Below are positions 32,796 through 43,715 of a DNA stretch of 64,000 nucleotides, piece by piece. The DNA is from Hymenoscyphus infarciens (Eukaryota; Ascomycota; Leotiomycetes; Helotiales; Helotiaceae), in NCBI GenBank assembly GCA_001414345.1, contig LLCB01000008.1:1-64000 (forward strand). Reading direction: 5' to 3'. The notes under the pieces were generated by a model, which made no database searches, had not been told where the DNA came from, and worked only from the letters and a program-made list of their open reading frames with translations. Within the stretch, counting starts at the first letter, position 1. Every line of letters begins with the position of its first letter. The position numbers were made by a program, and so were the translations under genes.

Positions 32796-34395
32796 ATGGC
32801 TAGCAACACCACGGAAGAACCAAAACCAGATGGCAAGGCCTTTGACGACTTTTTCGACAGCATCGGGAATAAAGCCGAGAAGCTTACAAGCCACGAAACA
32901 GTCGCCAATGGTGTTGACTCAACACACACAGCACAACCACAGGAGGACCAGAGAATCGTCGACGAGATTGAAAGTCTGTGTATGAACTGTAGAGAAAATG
33001 TAAGATCAGTCCCGATTACTGATATGCGATAATAGTAACTTTTTCAAACAGGGCATTACCAGACTCCTCCTCACTCGAATCCCCTTCTTCCGCGAAATCA
33101 TAATCATGTCCTTCTACTGTCCGCACTGCAACTTCAAAAATTCACAAATCCAATCTGCCGGCGAAATCCAGCAGAAAGGCTCGCGATTCGAACTTCGTCT
33201 TACCACTCCCGAAGACTTTGCGCGTTCGATAGTCAAGTCCGATACCTGCGTTGCAAAATTCATCGAACTAGATATCGAGGTTCCAGCGGGACGAGGGCAG
33301 ATGACAAATGTGGAAGGGCTGTTGTCAATGATAATGGAAGATTTGGAAATGCAGCAGCCCCAGAGAAAGGAACAGGTTCCGGAGGTCTGGGCGAAGATTG
33401 AGGAGATCCTTGCAAAGGGAAGGAAAATGATTTCTGGGGAGAGCTTCCCATTTCGAGTATCGCTTGATGATCCAGCGGGGAACTCGTGGATTGAACCAGA
33501 TCAGAAGGATGGTGTGGGGAAATGGAATAAAGTCGAATACTCCCGTACACCAGAGCAGAACGAAGAACTAGGTCTTGGTGGCAACGACGAGGAGGAGAAC
33601 AAGGATGAAACCGAAGTCAAACCACACGTTGTAGGACAACCATCATTATCGACTTTCGAGGACGACGACGTGGTTGTGAACGAGGTCTATTCTTTTCCAG
33701 CCGCATGCCCAGGATGCGCACGCCACTGCGTTACACACATGAAAATGGTTGAAATCCCCCATTTCAAACAAGTAATCATCATGAGTACCGTCTGCGAACT
33801 CTGCGGCTACCGCTCCAACGAAGTCAAAACCGGCGGAGCCATCCCCGCCAAAGGAAAGAAAATAACCCTCAAAGTTGAAAACTCCACCGATTTAGCAAGA
33901 GATATCCTGAAATCCGAGTCCTGCGCCCTTGAATGTCCGGAATTATCTCTATCCGTTAACCCAGGCACTCTCGGCGGGAGATTTACAACTGTCGAAGGTC
34001 TGTTAACTAATATCCGCGATGATTTGAAGGCGCAGATCTTTGATATTGGGGATGAGAGTGGGGCTGGTGGAGATTCTTTACCTTCGGAGACGAAGGCTAA
34101 TTGGAAGAAATTCTTTGATGGGATCGATGAGGCTATTAGGGGAGAGCGAAAGTTTACAGTTGTTCTTGCTGATCCTTTGGCTGGGAGTTATGTTCAGAAT
34201 CTTTTCCTTCCTGAGAAAGATCCGCAGATTGAGGAGGTGGAGTATGATAGAACCGAGGAAGAAGAAGAGGATCTTGGGTTGGCGGATATGGTTGTAGAGG
34301 GGTATGAGGATGCGGAGGCGAAGAGGGTGAAAGATGAGAAGGATGAGAAGGCTGCGGAGATAGAGGAGGGGAAGGTGGAAGTTAGTAATGGCTGA
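32796..34395 (+). CDS. ZPR1: Zinc finger protein Zpr1
   Basis: Exons 32796-32999 and 33052-34395 give 515 residues; the 52-bp intron (GTAAGA...AAACAG) falls at phase 0 inside the first zinc finger. Two tandem ZPR1 modules are visible. Finger 1 is C62-x2-C65 with C91-x2-C94 around RIPFFREIIIMSFYCPHC; finger 2 starts C288-x2-C291 (CPGCARHC) and closes with CELC around IPHFKQVIIMSTVCELCGYR. Each finger is followed by a beta domain (GLLSMIMEDL; GLLTNIRDDL). The C-terminus is acidic. Zpr1 binds eEF1A and acts as a folding chaperone for it. The length matches yeast Zpr1. Confidence 0.95.
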
Positions 34396-35707
34396 TGAAA
34401 TTTGGTGATGAAATAGAAAAAAGTTATTCTCTTACATATTCTGTTTAATAATTCCTGAGATGATTATTTGAAAATATTATCTGGATATGCGTGTATTGAA
34501 GAGCAATTCTTTGATGTTGTGAAGTCTGGAGGATGGAATAGCGTACTACGGTATGGGGTTGGGTTTTAGGGCAGCATCTTGCATTGGAGTTTGAGGACTG
34601 GTCAGTACAGTCGCAAGTTGCTTATCACTAGGAAAATTGCCAGTTTTATCGCGAGTTTTGTAAATTGTAATAGAAGAAATGATGGTTGAGACATATTAAA
34701 GCTATCTACTCCATTTAAAGAAGATGGTTCCAAGAAGTTCGCTTAACTTAACACTAGTTTACTGCTGTATCCCATAAACTTACTCAATCCTAACTTGAAG
34801 CAGTAACACTTCTTTACTTGCTTGCACATACTTCCTTGTTTCTACACACTCACGTCGTGTTTCACTATACAAAAAGTTTAGAATACTTGGATTTATATGT
34901 GCAGTGCAAGAGCTGCTTGGCTAGTAGCCTTGATTCAACTTAGCCATTTAACTTTCTTTTTTGAACAGCCCCCAGAGCACTATGATTTCCTAGTAAATTG
35001 CTTCACTTTGTTCCATTTCCTTAACTACGTAAAAGAATTTGATAAGATAAACGTTTTTACATCTATCACTATAATGAACTTAATCACTATTGTAAACAGT
35101 TAACCTTTGTTTAATTCCCTTGTACTAAGCTGTTGGGAAGACTAAATAAAATGAAGCTATTTACAGGGATGTCAGCTAGGAATTTACCATTCTAGGTGGA
35201 AAATAGGTCTTTGCCCCACTCTGCCCATATTAAGGTTTGAGGCTTGTCTTAGGGTATACCTAGTAGACAAATTCACCACCACATTGTCGCTTTTATTGTC
35301 TACAAACCATCACATCATTAGTCTTTGAGTTTCAGTAAGCTGGATCAATCAATTATTACATTCATTCCATGATGCGCTGTCCCTGTGTACAGAATCTCGC
35401 CACCAACAATCATAAACAACCTTAGTGGTTTCTCAAAAACGCCTATCAACGAGTGGTGAATCCACTAACAATTACCATACTGAAACTTCCCACTGAACAT
35501 TGAGAAACGAATCATATCCTCATAGCATCAAAGCCATACATCATACATCATGAAATCATTAACTCTCCCAGAAATATCCACGCAGAATAATGCCAAATGA
35601 GCAACCAGCATATGCAAATGCAAGCAAATAATCGCTCCAAGCCATCATTGCATCATTCCCCAGACCAGGAGACCAAATATTGAAAACTGCAACGGAAGAC
35701 ACCATCT
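34396..35707. other. Intergenic between convergent genes, AT-rich
   Basis: AT-rich, with the weak open frame 34897-35103 (68 codons) showing no domain. It probably contains the two 3' UTRs. Nothing else recognised. Confidence 0.5.
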
Positions 35708-37217
35708 TTAATTGTAGTCGGAAGCGTCGGAGGAGTTGGTCTTGGGAGGTGACTCGGATAACTCCTCATCAAACTCGTTGGGGTCGTTGAGAGGCATTAA
35801 CAGGGTCCATTTCGCAAACTACAAATATTAGCATATATTTTTATTGAAAGGGAAAGGTCACCAGAGGGTGTAGTATGTGGTTTTCATTGTACGAACGATC
35901 TGAGATGATGATTACTCGAAGCCAACTCGCAACGTATCTTACGAAATGGTTTAGAATAATCAGTAATTCTCCCAGACAATCTAGTACGATGTTTCCACTG
36001 ACGACCTGGTAAAGGGAAAAGTTACGTACCTTCCGTCCACCATCGGCAGTAACGATGCTATCTGTTCCTGGGCTCGGCATCTCGAGATACTTGACGCCGC
36101 CGCTTTCTTTCATGAATTTGGTGAAGGTTCCGCCGTTGATTTTTGTAGTGCCATGGAAATCTCCTCGCACAATGTATGTTTGTAGCTCCTCCAAAAGGAT
36201 TCTTTCCTCGTACCATCTGCCGTTGTATTTGACACGCCGAGATTGCCTTTCTTGCATAAAACCGGAATTGGAGCCTTCAGCAATGTTTTCAAAGCTTCTC
36301 ATAGAAAGATGAGAGGCCTTTCCTGTAATAGTGGAAGGGGTGGCCGGCTGTTTAGCAGGTCTGTCTTTTTTCGTGCGAGGCAATGAATTGTCCAAGGTAC
36401 CGAATCGTCTCTTGTATTCTGCAAGTTGGCGATTCAAAGAGTCTACCTCGCCTTCTAGATTCAAGACCACATCCTCTACCGCGTCTCTTGCCGTCCTAAA
36501 TCCAACCTGTACATGTTCTTCAAAAGTTGAGCAAATACCATCTAGACCTGTGAGGGTTTTGGTTGCACTAGCGGAGGGATATTCGGCGGACGGAGAGCGG
36601 GTAAATAGAGGTTGTGGTTTGCGAGTAGAGGTTCTGGTATCTGTAAGAGTGGAATTAGCATCATTTACCAGCAGAATCCGCCCACTTGGTACTCACCTTC
36701 CCTTTTCCCAAAGCCAATAGCCGAAGAGCTATCCTGAACTTCAGCTGGAGCCTCGCCAGGCTCATCAACAGGCAAAACAGGCTTGGGAACCTTGGTAAAC
36801 TTGGATTTGATATATTCTTTTGTCTCTTTGGCGGATCCTTTCTCAAACTCTGGAGCGAATTTGATCTGATCCATGTTGATTTTCTGATTGTAGAATTGGA
36901 TTTTCGATACCTCATTTGCGTATGGCACATCGATCTTGAACAGCACGACAGGAGTACTGGCACCCCGTGTCAATTTGGCATAGATTGGGACCTTGCGACA
37001 ATCTTTATGCGTGCCGACTTGAAGTTCTGAGGGCTCCCACTGTAGAAATCAGCAAAGAAGTCAAAAGGTGAACAGGGTGAATACATACGCTGTAGTCTGT
37101 GGAGGCCGACGGAGTGCTGTGTTTGGCCTTCTTTGCATGGCTCTCAATTTCGACGACCGAATCGTCTGACACTGTGCTCGTAGAGCGTGCGCGGCTCCTA
37201 CGTTTGTTGGAGGCCAT
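35708..37217 (-). CDS. Conserved-looking hypothetical protein, nuclear type
   Basis: Exons (transcription order) 37217-37089, 37039-36697, 36640-36030 and 35818-35708 give 397 residues; all four junctions keep frame, including a long last intron (211 bp) that otherwise reads through. The N-terminus is basic (MASNKRRSRARS) with KKAK, resembling a nuclear localisation signal. A globular part (KVPIYAKLTRG...VVLFKIDVPY) follows, then a Ser/Pro linker, a predicted coiled coil (NLEGEVDSLNRQLAEYKRRF), and a second ordered segment KYNGRWYEERILLEELQTYI...FAKWTLLMPLNDPNEFDEE. I do not recognise the family. The multi-exon structure and ordered segments argue that it is real. Confidence 0.75.
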
Positions 37218-38464
37218 GTTGTTGTTGTTGTTGAGAAGGTTTGGGGGAATTGGTGCGTAAGAGGAACAAAACCGTAAGGAATTGGGCAGGTAGTGGACTT
37301 TGTAGGGCTCCAACCCTAAAGAGTGATGTCAGTGTAGACCAATGGGGGCTGTGTTAAAGGTGGGGTTGTTTTTGTCAAAAAGGGAAAGAGCGATAGGTGA
37401 ATCGCGACTTCAACTTCAAGGAAACCGCGTCAGTTTAGGAGTAAAAGTAACTACGAGCCAATAGGAAGATATTTAAATGCTTACAATTAGTAATCAGGGG
37501 GCATCTTATTTGCTATTAAGAGGTGATATGTGTTGCTTATCATATGGACGTATACGTTGGTGTTTTTAGAGGAAACACTAGAGTGAATTTTGAATTTTAG
37601 TCAACCTTAGAAAGATACGGTCGTTAATAGTGAGTAATTACCTCTTATAAACTATAATATCTTAAACAAAGGGAGTAAATGAAGAAAAATATAAAAGTTA
37701 CATAAGAAACTAAGAAGAATTCAGTCTACTTCTTCTAATTACTCTCTGTTACTATTAGTAATTCATTTAATTATTTAAGAAAGTTGAAACAATTTAATAA
37801 ACATAGCAAGTTTACTTAACGCTTACGTTAAGGTAAATTTTGAATTTTAGAGCAAACTTAGAAAGGTATAAAGGTTAATAGCTAGTAAGTATATATAATA
37901 AATTATAATAGCTTAAACTACGAGAATAATTAAATAAAAACTTAAAATTTACTTGACGCTCTTAGAATAATAATACCTCCTCTTTCTAGATGTTTAAGTT
38001 TACTCTCGTAAATTAAATTACTTAATTAAGAAGAGTAGAATAAGTTAATAAAGACATTAGACTTACTAGAAGAGCCGAGTAATGCCTACTATTAGCAGAG
38101 GATGTATATAATAAGAGATAACTTCAACATGTCCTACTAAAGTGAGAGCTTAGAAGAAGTATCCCTTTCAAGTTTATAATGCCTTGAATAAAACGTGTGA
38201 TAAACTTTTACTCCACTTATCGACGAAAAGAGCAGTTTAAACGAGTGCTGATACAGCTATCAAAATCCACTTCCCAAGCACTTTTACCCACTTTTCGGTG
38301 CACGTTTTATTCAACTTAATCTCAAACTTGGAAAGATTTGTAGGCTCCCAGGTCACGTGCTGCAAAAAGATAGGAGATTCTAACATCGCTGCCCTCAGGG
38401 AGTAAGATTCTTGATGAGTACTTTGTCGTGTTACAAGTAAAGAAAATTTCAAGTAAAGTAAGTC

Positions 38465-39049
38465 CTAAATAACTGTGCTCTTTCTCTTCCGGGTTAACTC
38501 ACCATGAGTACATTGTCCCATCCGACCCATCGCATCGCAAAGTAAACAAATAAGCGAATTGCAAGTAAACAATGTCCCAAGTTCCAAGTCCTCCTCCTTC
38601 ACTTTGCGTTCATTTATCTCCACCAGGATCCCAAGGGTACGAGATATTCTCTCCACTTTGTTCTTCGGATTCGTAACCAAAGTTGTAGCTTGCAGGTTGT
38701 TCAGAATCGGTGTCGTTGCTCGCGGAAAAGAAGTATATGGCGCGGCTTGAGGCGAAGAGTAAATACTCAGCTTTGGCCAAGTAAAGTTTGTAATATGCGA
38801 GCGTAAAGCAGCTTCGAAATTGTACAGCGCACATGGTTGAGTCGGTGGGAGGAGACGTTTGTAAGTATCATAATTCTCGAGAGTATAAAGTCGGCAAGGA
38901 GAAGGAACTCTTCTCGGAGTCTCGAGGGTTAGTTTCTTACTTTCTTTCTCTGCAAGCTCTAATTTCCGGATCATCTCCTTGAACTCCACCCTGAACTGAT
39001 AAAAGTTTCTAGCGCTAGCCTTCTTAATTCGACGGAATACAGAATCCAA
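38465..39049 (-). CDS. Orphan ORF inside the AT-rich island
   Basis: An uninterrupted 194-codon frame starting MDSVFRRIKKASARN, rich in Lys, Arg and Leu, with a predicted helical start (YQFRVEFKEMIRKLELAEKE). It is not AT-saturated like its surroundings and has no TAA/TAG decay. No domain is recognised. It may be a repeat-borne or orphan gene, or chance. Confidence 0.3.
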   Translation of the reverse strand: MDSVFRRIKKASARNFYQFRVEFKEMIRKLELAEKESKKLTLETPRRVPSPCRLYTLENYDTYKRLLPPTQPCALYNFEAALRSHITNFTWPKLSIYSSPQAAPYTSFPRATTPILNNLQATTLVTNPKNKVERISRTLGILVEINERKVKEEDLELGTLFTCNSLICLLCDAMGRMGQCTHGELTRKRKSTVI

Positions 39050-40604
39050 GCTGTCGACTTCTGTCTCTCTCTTCGCATATACTGAAATTGGTTGCTTTAC
39101 AAGCCACTTATCTCTTCCCGGTTTGGTTTTAAAGGAGGTTCGGAACAGGGTTATTGGATTTGGTGTACGCGAGGGGCCATAATACGGGGTTTCTTGAAGA
39201 GCTCAATAAAGGTGTCAAGACTTCTCGTTTAGGCGAAGGAGGTCGGTTTGTCTGAGAAGGGAAGGAAGGGGGTTTGAAGTTCGTCGTTTGCCTACGAACT
39301 TAAGTTGACGAGGCAGCTGAAGCGTGAACTCCTAGTCGTTTGTAATTAACGATAAATGGCTAGCAGGAGCGGGGTTTTCCTGGTGCCTATTCCAGGCTGA
39401 TACTAAGGTACTAGAGTAAGACGGACCTCAAATTCAGATCTCAAGGCATTACTATCAAATTTCAGAAGCTCTAAAGTATAGTAAGAGATTAATTTAAGAT
39501 GTTCTACTAAAGTGAGGGCCTGGGAGAAGTATACGTAGACTCCCAGGTCACGTGGTATAACAAGCTGGGAGATTCCAGCTTGTTTCGCAACATCTACAGA
39601 GGTTAGTATTTGGCATTTCATGGCACTTCCAGAGCTATGTAGGGGAGATATCTATACTACTTTTCCTCTTGATAGAAGTTTATAGACTAGACTCTCTATT
39701 CTATGAAACGCCTTTTTTTATACGAGTTTTAGGGATGGCGAACTACAGTAGCGCTATATATAACTAAGCGAGGATAAGTAAACAGAGTCGGGTAGGTAAT
39801 TTCGAGACAATTTCGCGTACAGAAGACCACCTCCTCCCTGCCCCGTATCCACCTTTCCATTCCAGAGCCCCCTTTTCATCGTTCCTGGCGACTCCAATTC
39901 TCCTTTTACAACTACCCTTCCTGATTTAGCCTAGCCTGAAAAGGGGAATATCCTGTCAATTCATATTCTTATGCAGCGGAGTAGCCTTCCTTATCCATAT
40001 GCCCAGGCTGAGTTAGACTGGGAAATTTAAAGCGTTGAATAGTGTATATATAAGTGTAGCAGTTTTCAACTTCTCTGTTCAAGTCTATATAGTTAAAGAA
40101 GAATTGAGAGTATCTAAAAATAACTAGAAGAATAGAAACGATAACAATTTAGAATAGTATTCTGAACCAGTTATTCTAGAAGTCTCGAAAGAAGGCATAT
40201 GAGCTGAGCTTGAAAAGCTTATCGTTAGCAATCAACACGTATCTTATTTACTATCGAGAGATAATATATATATCTGTTATATGTAAGCGGGCTTTGGTCT
40301 GTTTAGTGAAAACGCTAGTTGAAGTGAATTTGCTGTTTAAACCTGGAAAGGTACTAGTAAGTCACTTTGATAAAAGATATTATACTAAACCACATGAATA
40401 ATTAAACTTAAACTTAAAACTTACTTGAAGCTATCAGAGAAGTAACATTACTATTATTCTTGTAAATTAAATTCATTACTCTGGAAAGTTAAAGTAATTA
40501 ATTTAGAAGATAAAAGTTACTAAAAGAGTTTAGTTGTTCTTAACGCTTGCTACTGTGTTATTCTATTCGTTGGCTTATGCGTGGTGTTGATCATCAAGTA
40601 ACGA

Positions 40605-40628
40605 GCGGGGGCGGGGTTGGGGGGGGGG
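40605..40628 (+). other. G-run with G-quadruplex potential
   Basis: GCGGGGGCGGGGTTGGGGGG and onward gives at least four G tracts separated by one or two bases. It is placed in non-coding DNA between a RIP-eroded tract and the integrase-like ORF. A poly-C run near 40780 is the nearest opposite-strand tract. Confidence 0.5.
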
Positions 40629-40921
40629 TTATGACTCGCGGCTTTTATATCGCGCTTTGCAATTCTTTTTTTCTTGCTTGGTTCATGTTGCTCATAAGTA
40701 TTTGTCCAATAGTTTACACGATACTTGCTAACTTACTGACTTACTGGGCAATCGTTGGCTTACTCGCCACTCTCCATTCCCCCCCCCCAATATTCGGTTG
40801 GCTTACTTGATTGCTGTCGGCTTACTAGGTAATTGTTTGAGAGCCAAAGAGAATCGCGTGATTCAAGTCACTTCGATTCCCTCTTTTGGATTGACGTGTA
40901 TATTTTGCTGTATTTCTTAAA

Positions 40922-41699
40922 TTGGTTGGAAGAAGAAGGGGAGGTTGGGAATCACCTATCAGTGTGACTGCTACCGACTACACACCTATTCCGTTTGGTG
41001 ATGAAATAGTCGTCCGATTAACACCGGCACAAATCATTGACGAGATGGCAAGAAACTCCAATCCAACGAAGGCATCGGCTAGATCCAAGAAGAAGGCTGG
41101 ATCCAAGGAATCGGCTGGGGTCAAGGCATCTGCTGGACCCAAAGCATCGACTGGACCCAAAACATCGACTAGACCCAAGAACGCGAGCAAGGCCCCATCA
41201 AAACCTCAAAAGTCAAAGCCATCCTCTACAGTCACTACCCGAAGAAGTCAAAAGAGCAAGGAATTTGTAGTGGAAGAAGAAGATGAGTCGGATGATGAAG
41301 ATAACGAGGGTGATGAGGATAATGAGGGTGATGAGGATAATGGCCAACGGAACGTACCCTACATCAGTAAAAACCAAAGTCCAAGAGGCAGCATTCATAA
41401 CCAGGGCACGAAGGTACAAAGTCTGTGAGAACAAGGACCTCTGTATTGATATTCGAGGAATGAGGAAGTTATGCGTTACCCCTGAACAAATCTCTCGCTT
41501 ATTACAGCTCGCTCATGACCGCACTGGACACTTCACACGAGCCATAACCATGCGAAAGCTCAGTGGGTACTACTGGCCCCAGATGGCAGAGGATGTCACA
41601 TCTTACATATGGGGATGTTATAAATGTGCGGAACATGGCCCCGCCATGCGATCCGAGCCCCTGACCAGTTGTTGGGAACTCGGCACCGCGCCACTTTGA
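40922..41699 (+). pseudogene. Integrase zinc-binding (H2C2) retroelement ORF, frame-broken
   Basis: Frame A (40922-41428) encodes a Lys/Ala/Ser-rich segment with tandem ASAGPK-like repeats and an acidic DEDNEGDEDNEG stretch. Frame B (to 41699) continues with an H-x-H and C-x2-C zinc-binding domain: LLQLAHDRTGHFTRAITMRK, YYWPQMAEDVTSYIWGCYKC. This is the H2C2 finger that precedes Ty3/gypsy integrase catalytic cores. The two frames overlap at about 41283-41428 and need a one-base shift to join. Further integrase-like frames (EKLVI...) continue past the stop near 41700 in broken form until the LTR element begins at 41989. No RT or full integrase core is present. Confidence 0.65.
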
Positions 41700-41993
41700 G
41701 AAATTAGTTATATTCTGCAGCCACCAACGGTCGCAGACACCGTAGATTTAATTGAATTGTATCATATCAATATGTTAACAGTTGATTCATGTTGTGAATG
41801 GAAGTCAAAGAATTTCTGGGAATAATACATACATTTGGTTAGCTTGCGCGCAGTACCAAACCTAGGAGGTCAAAAGGTATGAGTAGCCAACTTGTGGCCT
41901 GTTCAACTAAAGTTGTGCACGAGACTTGTTTATTATGATATTTTGAGTACTTACATCAAGAAATTCTGCTAATATCTAGTGTGGTTGATAAAT

Positions 41994-42129
41994 TATTGCC
42001 AGAGTGAATAGCCTCTTATATGCTGGTCACATGCCTACTCGCTTAGCTAGCGTACCTTTTGGCTATAAGAAGCTAGTCTAGATAGCTCTTTGAATGTTAA
42101 GCTTATTGCACATTTCTATATTTCTTATA
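41994..42129 (+). repeat. Left LTR
   Basis: 136 bp, aligned with the right LTR end to end. Differences are mostly transitions, as expected from RIP or age. Confidence 0.85.
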
Positions 42130-43260
42130 TAGTAGTAATGTACTCGGTTTTGCGTATCTACTAGAGCTATACGCTCTTATAGACCTTAAGGCTTTAAGCT
42201 TCCTTCGCTTAATAGTACGAACCTGCTCTACTCTTAAGGAAGTAACCGATTCACCCGCTTTACAAAAACAACGATTCACTTAATCCGCTATAATAACAGA
42301 CCCGAATAAAGAGCCTAAGCCCGGTACTAGTATTCCCTTACTTATAAAGGAGAACTTTAACGAATAGATAATCGATATTCACGCCTTACTTCGCTAAAAT
42401 AAGCTATAGGAAATTATTATAGAACAGTACCTTATAGCTCGACCTTCTAATAACGAAAAGGAGACCGAACCTAGAAAGGAAAAGCTTATAAAATATAAGA
42501 CTAAATAAGCATAACTTATTAAAGTAGCCAACCTTATTATACTTTATATCTCAACTAATATTAAGCATAAGCTTAAAGATAAAGATTTTAATAACAGATA
42601 GCTCCTTCTTTACTCTATTAAGAAGATCCTTGCTCTAGACAACTAAACCAGCTTTATAAGAGCCCTTATTCAGCTTCTTATCTACTACTACAATAATACC
42701 GAAGATATAGAAGAGTACTTATAAGGAGTTAAGACTCTTACTAAATAAGTAGACTCTTTTAACGTCGTTCTTACTCTCGACATATATATAATCCTTATTC
42801 TTACCTTAGGACTTCGCGATTATAAATCTTATTAATTTATTATATAACTTTAGTAAATTAATAATATTACTTTTATAGATAAAGTAATATAAATGGTTTA
42901 AGACGAAATAGCATATAAAAAGGAAGCTAGTTTCACTAGCAAAGGCAGCGCTCTCTTAGCCTACTAAAACCCTAGTTTCTTAAAATACACGAAGTATAAG
43001 AAGTTAGGCTATAAAAGTAAGAAGTGCTAGATTAATAAGATATATAACTACTATTAGAAGAAGGGATATATTAAAAGAGTATATAAGATAAAGAAGTATA
43101 ATAACGAAAATAAGAAAAGACATAAAGAGAAGAATAGAAGCGAACTAGATAGAATAGAGAAAGCCTTTAATTATACTTCTCTTTCTTAAAAACAGAAACA
43201 AGATATAAACAATATAATACGATTTATTAGGAACGAGGTTCTTAGTTTTGTTAAGGGATT
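42130..43260 (+). pseudogene. Decayed gag-like reading frame of the LTR element
   Basis: Reading the plus strand, long Lys/Leu-rich stretches are interrupted by TAA and TAG codons in a way expected from C to T and G to A mutation. Near 43034-43080 the spacing of TAT codons in the frame matches a CX2CX4HX4C zinc knuckle in which Cys and His codons changed to TAT. No open frame of useful length survives. Confidence 0.6.
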
Positions 43261-43280
43261 AGCTACCCCTTAGTTATCTC

Positions 43281-43440
43281 TTAAAGGACTTAATAGCCTC
43301 TTAAGATGTTGTTAAAGGACTTGAGTCTGCCTTCGGTTTTGCTTTTTAAGATGTTTTTAAAGGACTTGAGTCTACCTTCGGTTTACTTTTTAGGATGTTT
43401 TAAAGGACTTGAGTTTACCTTCGGTTTTCTGCTTTTTACA
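43281..43440 (+). repeat. Short tandem repeats inside the LTR element
   Basis: Units beginning TTAAAGGACTT start at 43281, 43312, 43357 and 43400, spaced 31, 45 and 43 bp. The last three share GACTTGAGTCTGCCTTCGG with few changes. They lie between the gag-like remnant and the purine tract. Confidence 0.8.
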
Positions 43441-43574
43441 GGATACTTTTTTAGGGGGATAGGATATTATATAAGGAGGACGCCTCTAAAGATGCTTCTT
43501 AAGAAATGGACAAGAAATAGACAAGAAACGAAAGGGAAATGAAAGGTTACAAGGTAGTATTGCCTAGAGGGGGA

Positions 43575-43710
43575 TATTACAAGAGTAAATAGCCTCTTAT
43601 ATGCTAGTCATATGTCTACTTGCTTAGCTAGCGTACCTTTTGGCTATAAGAAGCTAGTCTAGATAGCTCTTTGAATGTTAAGCTCATTGCACATTTCCAC
43701 ATTTCTTACA
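43575..43710 (+). repeat. Right LTR
   Basis: 136 bp starting TATTACAAGAGTAAATAGCC and ending TTTCTTACA. A first base pair TA rather than TG probably reflects mutation of the usual TG...CA termini. Confidence 0.85.
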
Positions 43711-43715
43711 TAAAT

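Larger units (their letters stand above)
37218..40921. other. Gene-poor, AT-rich repeat island
   Basis: From about 37480 to 38210 and 39990 to 40550 the DNA is AT- and TpA-rich and holds diverged copies of the same repeats: GAATTTTGAATTTTAG blocks near 37580 and 37840, and a second family at 37480-37800 that resembles 40190-40530. A less AT-rich core (38230-39650) carries an orphan ORF and paired motifs around CTCCCAGGTCACGTG (38345 and 39540). The pattern fits RIP-eroded transposons. A long G run lies at 40605-40628. Confidence 0.65.
41989..43715 (+). mobile_element. Small LTR retrotransposon, RIP-degraded, with target duplication
   Basis: Two similar 136-bp LTRs (41994-42129 and 43575-43710), each starting TATT and containing TTTGGCTATAAGAAGCTAGT. 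The 5-bp repeat TAAAT flanks the element at 41989-41993 and 43711-43715, the signature of LTR integration. A purine tract AGAGGGGGA (43566-43574) abuts the right LTR as expected for second-strand priming. The 1.4-kb interior lacks reverse transcriptase and is full of TAA/TAG. It inserted next to the integrase-like remnant. Confidence 0.92.

Noticed and set aside
34897..35103. 68-codon ORF in the AT-rich spacer after ZPR1
   Set aside because: Short, hydrophobic by AT bias, and without start context or motif.
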